DNA from: Frigoribacterium sp. JB110
Lineage (GTDB): Bacteria; Actinomycetota; Actinomycetes; Actinomycetales; Microbacteriaceae
Assembly (NCBI RefSeq): GCF_900163665.1
Contig: NZ_FUIA01000011.1
Span: forward strand, 62,001-126,000
DNA: 64,000 nucleotides
Reading direction: 5' to 3'
A model generated the notes under the pieces. It had not been told where the DNA came from and made no database searches. It was given only the letters and a program-made list of their open reading frames with translations. The translations under genes were made by a program, and so were the position numbers. The first letter of the stretch is position 1, and each line of letters opens with the position of its first letter. Positions 35,901 to 43,598 of the stretch are shown one piece after another.

Positions 35901-36428
35901 CGTGCGCTCGAAGCCCGGCCCGGTCCACCCGAGATCGATGTACGCGCCTCCCGCGTTCTGGAACAGTTCGAAGCGGAAGTCGTGGGCCCCGGCGGTCAGG
36001 TCGACCGGATCGGCGGTCTGGCGGACGTCCCAGTCGTCGACCCAGTGATCGATCAGGAGCTCGTCGTCGACCCAGAGCCGGAACCCGTTGTCGCCGATGG
36101 CGTCGAAGACGTACTCACCATCATCCGGAACGTGCAGATCGCCGCTCCATCGGGCGCCGACCTGCTCGGTCCGACCGGTGCGCTGCTCGTAGACGGGCAC
36201 CAGGTTCTGATAGTCCACGGCCGCGTCGATCACCGTGCTCTGCAGCTCCCCGAGCGCAAAATCTTCTCCCGTGGTGAAGTACTCGGCCTTCAGGCCCGGC
36301 CGGTCCGACGCCGCCTGCGCCGGCGCCGCGACGGCGACCCCGGATAACGCTATTGCGAAGGCTGCTGCGACTGCTATGCCGCCGCGCGCCCCACGCCGTC
36401 GTGGGTTCGCGATCATGTCCACTGTCAT
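32967..36428 (-). CDS. Secreted PA14-GH2-LamG glycoside hydrolase
   Basis: A 1153-residue secreted enzyme. A twin-Arg-like basic start and hydrophobic core end in AAPAQA near residue 39. A PA14 carbohydrate-binding domain follows (about 46-185), then the GH2 sugar-binding and Ig-like domains (about 315-560) and the GH2 barrel with the acid/base Glu684 in NEGWGEWD and a probable nucleophile Glu754 in IDGEHGG. A LamG/concanavalin-like domain spans about 865-1060, and a short beta-domain ends the protein. No sorting signal or anchor is seen. It overlaps the permease stop by 4 bp (ATGA). GH2 covers beta-galactosidases, mannosidases and, in Streptomyces, galactofuranosidases; the importer beside it favours the last. 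Confidence 0.87.
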   Translation of the reverse strand: MTVDMIANPRRRGARGGIAVAAAFAIALSGVAVAAPAQAASDRPGLKAEYFTTGEDFALGELQSTVIDAAVDYQNLVPVYEQRTGRTEQVGARWSGDLHVPDDGEYVFDAIGDNGFRLWVDDELLIDHWVDDWDVRQTADPVDLTAGAHDFRFELFQNAGGAYIDLGWTGPGFERTTIPADAFTLPDSYDGVTADIRLDAGGTVAVADFGGALSGAIDATQFALTSDGYEIPIADAALAEGSLQVTADTPVQSGSVTRLAYDGDGSLALDGESVAPFDLPVVNGSEYTMRTPWAEDVDPEAPLPEYPRPQLQRDEWQNLNGTWQFEALEGDEAAPTGEAYSEEVVVPYPIESELSGIARHEDDFAYRRTFEVPADWKIGDGNRLMLQFGAVDYDSQILVNGTQIATHTGGYDAFSADATDALHEGVNELVVRVHDDTTNVVRGKQEVNPSGIFYTPSSGIWQTAWMEPVPESSVTELDVTPDLEESAFVVQTEGNDGVATTVTVSADGETVGQATGEGGEPIDVTVDDPRLWSPDDPFLYDIDISTGADTVRSYAGMRSIEISESGGTQRILLNGEQTFLLSTLDQGYWPDGVSTAPTDEALRWDIEQTKELGFNTIRKHIKVEPARWYHHADQLGMLVWQDMPSNNGGNQDDESRAAFESQLATMVDQMDSYTSVIGWVPFNEGWGEWDQQATGRIADEVGELDPTRIVNAHSGVNCCNSHGDSGRGDIIDWHMYVGPALPQPDENRASIDGEHGGFSLSVPGHVWPGGSVNPYGEVDSVEALTDSYVANTAKLLRPSRDFLSGSVYTQLTDVEGEVNGFWTYDRRVPKMDFDRVAEINARVIAYGSGSPIPDDPDADGEGFAHWSMDEGEGSTSADLTENGSTLQLGDGVTWTEQRESAGDGSAIAFDGGQQATAQVDGVDGTDSYSISTWVRLDEIPDSGYVTFASADGLDESSSFFLQYGADIGGFAMSFPDGPRAVAEIVPEQGVWYHLVGVRDAQDEKLALYVDGEQASAVEAKGATGATGAIALGRAEWEGDDVDFLTGALDDVHVFGLPLDDAQVARLYEEESSADDDPDEIVSTEAAATVAKTPGPTNELTIVVTETHADGSETTQEATHTIGNNATGTYDVGDYRVYVETKGNTKIRDIQIVE

Positions 36429-37486
36429 TCCTCTCTGTCGGTTGCCACGTTGCTGGAACGGGCCTGCGCAGCCTCGGCTGCCGTCTCCGCACGCGCGCCC
36501 TTCGCCTGCACGCGGGAGAGATATACCTGTGCGACCGCGACGGCTGCCAGCAGCGCACCGTTGACCACCGTCTGCCAGTTGGAGTTGGTCAGGCCCAATC
36601 TGTTGATCAGATTCGCCACCACCTGGAGCAGGGTGATGCCGGCGAGCGAGCCGAAGACCGTTCCGGCGCCGCCGGTGAGGACGGTGCCGCCCAGCACCAC
36701 GGCCGAGATCGCCGTGAGTTCGAGGCCGACGCCCAGCGTCGTCACTCCCGAACCGGTGTACGAGGCGGTCATCGCTCCGGCCAGGCCGGCGAGCGCTCCG
36801 CTAGACGAATAGGCGATGATCAGCGAACGCCGCACCGGGAGCCCCATCAGACTGGCGGCGTCGAGCTGTCCGCCCGCTGCGAGCAGCGTTGCCCCGTAGG
36901 ACGTCCTGCGGGCGATGACGACGCCGACGAGGAACAGGATGATCACGACCCAGACGTTGTGGCCGAGTCCGAACAACTGTCCTCCGGCGAACGCTCCGAA
37001 ACCGCTGCCAGGGTCCACGGCGAAGGTGACCGCGCCCTCCTGTGTGAGGAACAGCAGCAGCCCGCGAGCGAACAGCAGGCCCCCGAGCGTCACGATGAAC
37101 GCCGGCACCAGCGTCTGCGCGACGATCAGTCCCTGGACGAGCCCGATCGCGCCGCACACTGCCAGCGGGAGCAGCAGAGCGGTCACGAAGCCGTACTGCG
37201 AGCCCCACGCTGCCAGGACGCCGCCCAGCGCGTACACCGAGCCGACCGACAGGTCGATGCCGCCGGTGAAGATCACGAAGGTCAGACCGAGCGCGAGGGG
37301 CGCGTAGAACGACGCCTGCGTGGCGATCTGGAAGAGATTGCCCGCAGTGCCGAACGTCGGGAAGGCGAAGAACATCACCACCACCAGAACGCCCAGCACG
37401 ACCAGCGCACCGTTGCGCTGCGCGATCCGTGCGATCGCGGCGCCGGATGTCAGCGAGGACCCGGTTCTCGACAAGGTGCCGTTCAC
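36425..37486 (-). CDS. CUT2 sugar ABC permease, YjfF-like
   Basis: A 353-residue permease of the ribose/galactofuranose type. The GTG at 37486 overlaps the stop of the previous permease (GTGA); the longer open frame is a shadow. It has about eight to ten membrane segments and the family motifs TGGIDLSVGSVYALGG near residue 75 and LTAISAVVLGGTVLTGGAG near residue 260. Two different permeases with one dual ATPase is the arrangement of the E. coli YtfQRT-YjfF galactofuranose importer. Confidence 0.88.
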   Translation of the reverse strand: MNGTLSRTGSSLTSGAAIARIAQRNGALVVLGVLVVVMFFAFPTFGTAGNLFQIATQASFYAPLALGLTFVIFTGGIDLSVGSVYALGGVLAAWGSQYGFVTALLLPLAVCGAIGLVQGLIVAQTLVPAFIVTLGGLLFARGLLLFLTQEGAVTFAVDPGSGFGAFAGGQLFGLGHNVWVVIILFLVGVVIARRTSYGATLLAAGGQLDAASLMGLPVRRSLIIAYSSSGALAGLAGAMTASYTGSGVTTLGVGLELTAISAVVLGGTVLTGGAGTVFGSLAGITLLQVVANLINRLGLTNSNWQTVVNGALLAAVAVAQVYLSRVQAKGARAETAAEAAQARSSNVATDREE

Positions 37487-38475
37487 TGTCGCTTCCTTCC
37501 CACCTGGGCGAACACCGCGACGACGATCACCATCGCCGTGATCATCTGCGTCATCGAATCGGGAACGTTGTGGGAGATGAGTGTCGCCGAGATCAGCTGC
37601 ATCAGCAGCGCTCCGGCGACGGTCCCCATGACGCGGACCGTTCCACCGTTCAGCGAGGTCCCACCGATGACGACGGCGGCGATCGCGTTCAGCTCCATCA
37701 GCAGGCCGAGCGTCTTCGGGTCGCTGGCCTGAGAGCGCGCGGCCGCCAGCACACCAGCCACCGCCGCCAGCAGCGCGCAGACGACGTACGCCGTGATGAT
37801 GACACGCCTGATCGGCACACCGGCCAGTTCGGCGGCTCGTTTGTTGCCGCCGACCGACTCGATGAACAGCCCGAACGTCGTCCGCCGGACGACGAACAGC
37901 ACGATCACAACGGCGACCGCCGCGATCAGCACCGTGTACGGAATGCCGAGAAGCGACGCACGCCCGAGCGCCACGATTCCCGGGTCGTCGATCGACTTGA
38001 TGGAGCCGCCGATCACGTTGGCGAGCCCACGTCCGCCCACCATGATCGCCAGCGTCGCGACGATCGGCTGCAGGCCGACCACGGCGACCAGGAATCCCGC
38101 CAAGAGCCCGAAGGCGACGCCGACGAGCAGCGCGATGAGCATGGCCGGTGCGGTGCCGTACCCGATGTACAGCGGCATCACAGCAGCGGACAGCGCCATC
38201 ACGGCGCCGACGGAGAGATCGATTCCCTTGGTGCCGATCACGATCGCCATGCCGAGCGCGACGATGAGCGTCGGAGCCGCTTGGATCAGCTGCAGCCGCA
38301 GGTTCGACAGCGTGAGGAAGTGTTCGGTGATCCCTGCGTTGAGGACGAGCAGGACGAGCAGCGCCGCGTACACGCCGTACGCGGAGATCCACTCCCGCAC
38401 GCGCGCGCCGCGGGGCCTGGACGGCGCGCTCGCACTGGAGGCGATCGCTTCGGTCACGCTCTCCTTCACGCTCAT
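37483..38475 (-). CDS. CUT2 sugar ABC permease, YtfT-like
   Basis: A 330-residue permease. It has the motifs GTKGIDLSVGAVMALSA near residue 83 and LNAIAAVVIGGTSLNGGTV near residue 265, and about eight membrane segments. Its ATG overlaps the ATPase stop by 4 bp. With the YjfF-like subunit it forms a heterodimeric channel. Confidence 0.88.
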   Translation of the reverse strand: MSVKESVTEAIASSASAPSRPRGARVREWISAYGVYAALLVLLVLNAGITEHFLTLSNLRLQLIQAAPTLIVALGMAIVIGTKGIDLSVGAVMALSAAVMPLYIGYGTAPAMLIALLVGVAFGLLAGFLVAVVGLQPIVATLAIMVGGRGLANVIGGSIKSIDDPGIVALGRASLLGIPYTVLIAAVAVVIVLFVVRRTTFGLFIESVGGNKRAAELAGVPIRRVIITAYVVCALLAAVAGVLAAARSQASDPKTLGLLMELNAIAAVVIGGTSLNGGTVRVMGTVAGALLMQLISATLISHNVPDSMTQMITAMVIVVAVFAQVGRKRQ

Positions 38476-40013
38476 GCGTCGCCCTCCGTCCCCACGAGGG
38501 AGCGAAGCAGACCCTGGTTGGTCAGCGACGCGCCCGACAGCTCGGCGTCGACCGCGCCGTCGCGAAGCACGATGACGCGGTTCGCCGTGTCGACCAGCTC
38601 CTCGGTCTCGGAGGAGATCATGACCACAGCCAGGCCCTCAGCCGCTAGTTCGTCGATGAGGCCACGCACCTCGAGCTTGGCTCCGACGTCGATGCCGCGC
38701 GTGGGCTCGTCCAGCAGAAAGACCTTGGGTCGAGTCGCCAGCCAGCGTGCGATCAGCACCTTCTGCTGGTTCCCTCCGGAGAGCTCACCGACCTTCTGCT
38801 CGGGCGAGGAGACCTTGATCTTCAGCCGACGCACGTACTCGTCGACCAGTGCGTTCGTCTTCGCTCGCGAGAGGATACCGCCCTGCGAAACTCGCTTGGT
38901 GACGGCGAGGACGATGTTCTCCCTCACCGAGAGGTCCGGGATGATTCCCTCTGCCTTGCGGTCCTCGGACAGCAGTGCGATTCCCGCCCTCATGGCAGCT
39001 CGGATGGAGTTGCGCCGCACCTTCGCGCCGTCGACTTCTGCGGTGCCGCGCGATGCGGGAAGAGCGCCGTAGATCGCTTTCACGGTCTCGCTGCGTCCAG
39101 CTCCGAGCAGACCGCCCAGACCGAGCACCTCTCCGGCGCGGACCGTCAGGCTGACCCCTGAGAGTTTTCCCGGAACGTCGAAGTCGCGCACGCTGAGCGC
39201 CGCTCGCGCGTCGTCGGCGTCGTCATCGCCCTGCACGCTGCCGTCGCCGGCTCCGCTCGTCTCCCCGATGTCCCGTCCGAGCATGTGCGCGATCAGATCG
39301 CGGCGGCTGAGGTGCTGCATCTCACCCGTGTGCACCAGCTCGCCGTCGCGCAGGATCGTCACACGGTCACAGAGCTGCCAGAGCTCGTCCAGTCGATGCG
39401 AGACGAAGATCAGCGCACAGCCGTCGTCGCGCAGCCTGCGGGCGATCCGGAACAGGGTCTCGACCTCGCGCTGTTCCAGCGATGAGGTCGGTTCGTCCAT
39501 GATGACGACCTTCGCGTCGATGGTGACGGCTCGCCCCAGTGCGACCATCTGCTGCACTCCGAGCCCCAGCGTCTCCAGCTCTGCCGTGACGTCGACGTGG
39601 ATGCCGAGATCGTCGAGCAGGTCCTTCGCCCTCACGTTCATCGAACGCATGTCGATCAGCCCGTACCATGTGCGCGGCTCCCGCCCAAGGAAGATGTTCC
39701 GCGCGATCGACAGCTTCGGCACCAGGTTGACCTCCTGATACACCGTGGAGATACCGATGTTCTGCGCATCAGCCGGCTGGCTGAACGTCACCTCGTCGCC
39801 CTGATAGATGATCGATCCGCCGTCGGGTCGGTAGACGCCCGTCAGCACCTTGATCAGCGTCGACTTGCCTGCGCCGTTCTCGCCCACCAGCGCGTGGATC
39901 GAGCCCGGATGCACTGCGAGATCCACTTCACGGAGTGCGTGGACACCGGCGAAGGACTTCGACACTCGGCGCGCTTCGAACGCCGGAGGTCTCGTCGCAT
40001 CGGAATTGCTCAT
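38472..40013 (-). CDS. CUT2 sugar ABC ATPase with two nucleotide-binding domains
   Basis: A 513-residue duplicated ATPase of the RbsA/MglA/YtfR type. The first domain has Walker A GENGAGKST, an altered signature LGLGVQQMVALGRA in place of LSGGQ, and Walker B VVIMDEPTSSL. The second has the usual degenerate Walker A LGAGRSE, signature LSGGNQQKV and Walker B FLLDEPTRGID. One intact and one degenerate ATP site is normal for this family. A hairpin separates it from the binding-protein gene upstream, which probably sets a lower expression level for the ATPase and permeases. Confidence 0.92.
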   Translation of the reverse strand: MSNSDATRPPAFEARRVSKSFAGVHALREVDLAVHPGSIHALVGENGAGKSTLIKVLTGVYRPDGGSIIYQGDEVTFSQPADAQNIGISTVYQEVNLVPKLSIARNIFLGREPRTWYGLIDMRSMNVRAKDLLDDLGIHVDVTAELETLGLGVQQMVALGRAVTIDAKVVIMDEPTSSLEQREVETLFRIARRLRDDGCALIFVSHRLDELWQLCDRVTILRDGELVHTGEMQHLSRRDLIAHMLGRDIGETSGAGDGSVQGDDDADDARAALSVRDFDVPGKLSGVSLTVRAGEVLGLGGLLGAGRSETVKAIYGALPASRGTAEVDGAKVRRNSIRAAMRAGIALLSEDRKAEGIIPDLSVRENIVLAVTKRVSQGGILSRAKTNALVDEYVRRLKIKVSSPEQKVGELSGGNQQKVLIARWLATRPKVFLLDEPTRGIDVGAKLEVRGLIDELAAEGLAVVMISSETEELVDTANRVIVLRDGAVDAELSGASLTNQGLLRSLVGTEGDA

Positions 40014-40080
40014 ACTGGTCTCCCGCGACCGCCTGCGGAAGGTTGTCCGTGCGTGCGGCCGATCAGTTGCCGTAGAAGGT

Positions 40081-40115
40081 GCGCGGCTCCGAGGCTCTCC
40101 GCCTCGGAGCCGCGC
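40081..40115 (-). terminator. Hairpin between binding-protein and ATPase genes (partial terminator)
   Basis: A 15-bp perfect stem (GCGCGGCTCCGAGGC and its complement) with a five-base loop sits 5 bp after the binding-protein stop and inside the operon. It has no T-run. Such stems protect or partly stop the transcript so that binding protein is made in excess. Confidence 0.75.
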
Positions 40116-40120
40116 CTGCG

Positions 40121-41197
40121 TCAGAAGGCCTGCCCGAGGTCCTTCTCCGCGTTTTCCGCGGTGTATTCCCCATCGGCGATGATGACGTCCTCGGAGATGG
40201 CCTCCCCGTCGTAGAACTTCTGCAGCGTTTCGAACACCAGCGGACCGAACCGCGGGTTCGACTCGATCACCGCGTTGTAGTTTCCGTCGACGATCGCCTG
40301 CACCGCGTTGCGGGTGCCGTCGACGGAGACGATCTTGATGTCTTCGCCCGCCTGCTTTCCCGCCTCCTGCACCGCAGCCATCGCACCGAGCCCCGACTCG
40401 TCGTTGAACGCGTAGACCGCGTCGATCTCCGGGTTGGTCTGGAGCAGCTGCGCCGTGACCGTCTGTCCCTCATCACGGGACGCGTTCGCCGTCTGCTCGG
40501 CGACGATGTTGATGTCGGGGTACTTCTCCTCGACCTGCTCGACGAAGCCGTCGCGGCGCCCGTCTGTGACGTTGTTGCCCGACGGACCGAGCAGCACTGC
40601 GACGTTCGCCTCCTCGTCGGTGACCGCGGCCAGCTGATCCGCCGCGCGCTGGCCCTGCACGTAGAAATCCGACCCGAGGAACGTGAGGTAGTCCTCGCAC
40701 GACGTATCTGTCACCTTGCGGTCGATCGTGACGACGGGGACGCCTGCATCGCTCGCCGCATCGAGCGCGGGGGTGAGACCGTCCGAGTTGACAGGCGCGA
40801 CCACCAGGATGTCCACGCCCTGGTTGATCATCTCCTGGATGTCGCTGATCTGCTTGGGAAGCTCGGCGTTGGCATTGGTGACGATGACCTCCGCACCGGC
40901 GTCGGCGGCGGCATCCCGGATCGACTGCGTCTCGGCAGCGCGGAACGCGGCGGAGTCGGGTTCCGACTGGGAGAACCCGACGGTCGCTCCCTCGAGCTCA
41001 ACCGGATCGACGCCGTAGTCGTCGATCGTGCAGCCCTCGCCTTCGGCCGCCGGCTGTTCGTTCGCGGCTTCTGCCGCTTCCCCTTCGTCGCCGGTGGTGG
41101 CTGTCTCACCGGTATTCGTGCATCCGGCGAGAGCGAAGACGACCATCGCCGCGAATGCGGCTCCGGCCATCGGCTTCATCGTGCGCAGCTTTCGCAT
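40121..41197 (-). CDS. CUT2 sugar-binding lipoprotein, YtfQ-like
   Basis: A 358-residue type 1 periplasmic binding protein (Peripla_BP_4). The ATG at 41197 follows GGAGAG. It has a lipoprotein signal with lipobox LAGC, an acidic linker, and the YtfQ-type beginning VGFSQSEPDSAAFRAAET, matching the FSQ...WRAAET pattern of the galactofuranose-binding protein. Two cysteines (GCTIDD and TSCEDY) may form a disulphide. It leads the importer/GH2 operon. Galactofuranose is the best guess for the ligand; ribose or another pentose or hexose is possible. Confidence 0.88.
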   Translation of the reverse strand: MRKLRTMKPMAGAAFAAMVVFALAGCTNTGETATTGDEGEAAEAANEQPAAEGEGCTIDDYGVDPVELEGATVGFSQSEPDSAAFRAAETQSIRDAAADAGAEVIVTNANAELPKQISDIQEMINQGVDILVVAPVNSDGLTPALDAASDAGVPVVTIDRKVTDTSCEDYLTFLGSDFYVQGQRAADQLAAVTDEEANVAVLLGPSGNNVTDGRRDGFVEQVEEKYPDINIVAEQTANASRDEGQTVTAQLLQTNPEIDAVYAFNDESGLGAMAAVQEAGKQAGEDIKIVSVDGTRNAVQAIVDGNYNAVIESNPRFGPLVFETLQKFYDGEAISEDVIIADGEYTAENAEKDLGQAF

Positions 41198-41256
41198 TTT
41201 TACTCTCCGTTGAGTGTGTGGCGGACTGTCTGAGTGACGTGACCCGACCGTACCAT

Positions 41257-41309
41257 AAACGATCACTTTCAAACGGAAAAGATCGCTTTCACACATACCT
41301 AAACGAACA
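41257..41309 (-). promoter_or_regulatory. Repeated DeoR-type sites at the importer promoter
   Basis: The words AAACGATCA (41257), AAACGGAAA (41271) and AAACGAACA (41301) and the direct repeat GATCRCTTTCA (41261-41271 and 41281-41291, exactly 20 bp apart) lie 60-110 bases before the binding-protein start. On the minus strand TATGGT at about 41256-41251 may be the -10 box, so bound regulator would cover the promoter. Similar AAACGA words stand at the deoR gene promoter. Confidence 0.6.
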
Positions 41310-41340
41310 GTGCCGAATGCCGCCCGTGCGAGACTTCGGC

Positions 41341-42120
41341 TCAGCGCTCGCTCACGAGCACATCGACGCCGCTTTCTGCCAGCGCGCTGCGCGCCCTCTC
41401 CGGCAGTGCCGCATCGCTCACCAGAGCGTCGAGGGAGCCCATGTCGACGAACGTCGTCAGGCCGACGACGCCCCATTTCTCCGCGTCCGCCAGAACCATC
41501 GATCGACTTGCGCGTTCCAACAGCTGCTGATTCACCTGCGCCTCGAGCAGATTGGGAGATGTGCACCCGGCATCGATGTCGACCCCGTGGGCGCCCAGCA
41601 CGACGACATCGAGGTGCAGCCGCTCCAACGACCCCAGGGCGATCGGACCGACCAGCGCGCGCGACCGCGTGCTCTCACCACCCGAGAGGATCACTCGGGC
41701 GTCCGACGCCCTCCAGAACTCCTCCGCGACCGGCACTGAGTTCGTCATCACTGTGAGATCGGGCACGCCGATCAGCGCACGAGCGAATGCCAGGGTCGTC
41801 GTCCCGGCGCCGATGCCGACGACCTCGCCCGGTTCGATCTGCGAGGCGGCGAGCGCCGCGATCTCCCGCTTCGCCCCGGCATTTCGCAGCAGCTTCTCCT
41901 CAGGCGACGGCTCAGCTGCGACGCGACCGCCCCTGACGCGCGCGCCGCCGTGCACCCGCTCGATCAGCCCCTCGCGGGCGAGCTGTTCGATGTCCCGCCG
42001 CACGGTCATCAACGAGACGCCGAGTTTGTCTGAGAGGTCGCGCACACGCACCGTCCCGCGCTCACGAACCTCCTGCACGACGCGTTCGCGACGGTCGGGA
42101 GCGAGGTCCGATGGAGACAT
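41341..42120 (-). CDS. DeoR/GlpR family transcriptional regulator
   Basis: A 259-residue regulator. Residues 5-60 are the DeoR helix-turn-helix (RGTVRVRDLSDKLGVSLMTVRRDIEQL; in part) with the family tail GLIERVHGGA. The C-terminal sugar-phosphate-binding domain has GIGAGTTTLAFA and VLGAHGVDIDAG. It is transcribed toward the importer operon, 143 bp ahead of it. TAAAGT stands seven bases before the ATG with no ribosome site, so the mRNA is probably leaderless. It likely represses the importer/GH2 operon and itself until a phosphorylated sugar is made. Confidence 0.9.
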   Translation of the reverse strand: MSPSDLAPDRRERVVQEVRERGTVRVRDLSDKLGVSLMTVRRDIEQLAREGLIERVHGGARVRGGRVAAEPSPEEKLLRNAGAKREIAALAASQIEPGEVVGIGAGTTTLAFARALIGVPDLTVMTNSVPVAEEFWRASDARVILSGGESTRSRALVGPIALGSLERLHLDVVVLGAHGVDIDAGCTSPNLLEAQVNQQLLERASRSMVLADAEKWGVVGLTTFVDMGSLDALVSDAALPERARSALAESGVDVLVSER

Positions 42121-42127
42121 ACGTCAC

Positions 42128-42157
42128 ACTTTATGTGCGAACGAACAAAAACGACAG
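42128..42157 (-). promoter_or_regulatory. deoR promoter with overlapping operator words
   Basis: TAAAGT (42133-42128) is the -10 box. GAACGAACA at 42139-42147 and AAACGACAG at 42149-42157, ten bp apart, cover the spacer and -35 position and match the words at the importer promoter. This fits autorepression. Confidence 0.55.
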
Positions 42158-42293
42158 CCCGACCGCACAGAAACCCACGGAACCCCGGCAGCTTCACCGA
42201 ACAACGCGACCGCAACCGACGTTCCGGTCCGCCCTCGCGTCGTCCGGCCGCCTCGCCGTACGCGCCACCGTGACTCATCGAACCGCCCGATGC

Positions 42294-42329
42294 AGAACGA
42301 ACCCCCGAGGCCGCAGCCTCGGGGGTTCG
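42294..42329 (-). terminator. Rho-independent terminator after rplL
   Basis: A 14-bp perfect stem (CGAACCCCCGAGGC and its complement) with a four-base loop, followed on the minus strand by TTCT, 26 bp after the rplL stop. Confidence 0.9.
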
Positions 42330-42354
42330 TTGCAGAGTGTCGCTGTGACGGGTC

Positions 42355-42744
42355 TTACTTGAGACCCACCGTTGCGCCGGCCTCCTCGAGCTTCGCCTTG
42401 GCGGCCTCAGCGGCCTCCTTGGGCGCAGCCTCGAGAACTGCCTTCGGAACGCCGTCGACGAGCGCCTTCGCGTCACCCAGGCCGAGCGAGGTCAGCTCGC
42501 GGACAGCCTTGATGACCTGGATCTTCTTGTCGCCTGCACTCTCGAGGATGACGTCGAAATCGGTCTGCTCCTCTTCGGCCTCAGCGTCGCCACCGGCAGC
42601 CGGGGCGCCGGCAACGGCAACGGCGGCCGGAGCCGCGGCGGTGACGTCGAACTTCTCTTCGAACGCCTTAACGAACTCGCTGAGCTCGATGAGCGTGAGC
42701 TCCTCGAACGCGCTGAGCAGCTCTTCGGTGCTGAGCTTCGCCAT
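42355..42744 (-). CDS. rplL: 50S ribosomal protein L7/L12
   Basis: A 129-residue stalk protein that recruits translation GTPases. It shows the N-terminal dimer helix pair ([20 protein letters not shown]), an Ala/Gly hinge and the C-terminal domain with [20 protein letters not shown]. It is the second gene of the rplJ-rplL operon, 49 bp after rplJ, and is followed by a strong terminator. Confidence 0.98.
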   Translation of the reverse strand: MAKLSTEELLSAFEELTLIELSEFVKAFEEKFDVTAAAPAAVAVAGAPAAGGDAEAEEEQTDFDVILESAGDKKIQVIKAVRELTSLGLGDAKALVDGVPKAVLEAAPKEAAEAAKAKLEEAGATVGLK

Positions 42745-42793
42745 GATGTATCTCCTGTATATCCGGGGTTGTGTGGATGCTTGTCCGACCGCT

Positions 42794-43309
42794 TTACGCG
42801 GCGGTGTCCTGCTTCTCGCGCAGTGCCTCGACCGTGCGCACCGTCTTGGACGGCAGCGCCTGGAAGACCGCGGCAGCCTTCGACATCGAAGCCTTCATCA
42901 TGCCTGCGACCTTCGACAGGAGAACCTCACGGCTCTCCAGGTCGGCGAGCTTGTTGACTTCGTCCGAGCTGAGAGCGGCACCGTCGAAGTAGCCGCCCTT
43001 GATGACGAGAAGAGGGTGTGCCTTGGCGAATGCACGCAGACCCTTGGCCACGGCGACGGGGTCACCGTGGACGAAGGCGATGGCCGACGGACCGATGAGG
43101 TCGGCGTCCAGCTCCGAGATCCCCGCGTTGTTCGCGGCGATCTTGGTCAGCGTGTTCTTCACCACGGCGTATTCCGCGTCCTGACGAATGCTGTCGCGAA
43201 GCTCCTTGAGCTCGGCAACCGTCAGCCCGCGGTACTCGGTAAGCACGACGGCGGTCGAGTCTTCGAAGTTCTTCTGAAGCTCGGCAACCGTTGCGTCCTT
43301 GTGCGCCAT
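42794..43309 (-). CDS. rplJ: 50S ribosomal protein L10
   Basis: A 171-residue stalk-base protein that anchors L7/L12 dimers. The start at 43309 follows TAGGAGTGG; upstream codons belong to the leader. Signatures are [23 protein letters not shown] (in part) and [12 protein letters not shown]. It is usually autoregulated through its mRNA leader, and the leader here has the needed hairpins. Confidence 0.98.
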   Translation of the reverse strand: MAHKDATVAELQKNFEDSTAVVLTEYRGLTVAELKELRDSIRQDAEYAVVKNTLTKIAANNAGISELDADLIGPSAIAFVHGDPVAVAKGLRAFAKAHPLLVIKGGYFDGAALSSDEVNKLADLESREVLLSKVAGMMKASMSKAAAVFQALPSKTVRTVEALREKQDTAA

Positions 43310-43377
43310 GGCCACTCCTAGATCTGTACGAGACGCCCCGAGGAAACGGAGCGCCGACCAGGACCGCCGCATACACA

Positions 43378-43425
43378 GAAAAAAGCTCCGGCGCAAGCGC
43401 ACGGAGCGGAACCTGAGAACTCAGG
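43378..43425 (-). promoter_or_regulatory. rplJ leader hairpins, possible L10 attenuator
   Basis: On the minus strand a hairpin CCTGAG-TT-CTCAGG (43425-43412) is followed by a GC-rich stem, GCTCCG/CGGAGC with inner GCGC/GCGC (43407-43385), and then a run of six T residues. This terminator-like structure stands about 70 bases before the rplJ ATG and about 115 bases after the promoter, so it should act as an attenuator. It resembles the L10-leader arrangement known from Bacillus, but I cannot confirm the kink-turn. Confidence 0.6.
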
Positions 43426-43524
43426 AGATTCGTTCGTGACACCTGCGCGGGCCTCTGCTGAGCAGTGCTTCGATCGTTGCACGATTTCTCGCGCCACGAC
43501 GACCGGCGGTCTTTGGCTTCGTCA

Positions 43525-43553
43525 AGCCTACGGCACGACCCTGCTCCGTCCAA
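43525..43553 (-). promoter_or_regulatory. Promoter of rplJ-rplL
   Basis: On the minus strand TTGGAC (43553-43548), a 17-bp spacer and TAGGCT (43530-43525) make a near-consensus housekeeping promoter. The leader would be about 210 bases long. Confidence 0.75.
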
Positions 43554-43598
43554 ATCCGTTCGCGCATCGCGGTCCCCGGGCCGAGCCGGGAAGCGCGC

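Noticed and set aside
37487-38392. N-terminal extension of the YjfF-like permease frame to 655 codons
   Set aside because: The added part is the out-of-frame shadow of the YtfT-like permease; the GTGA overlap at 37483-37486 marks the true start.
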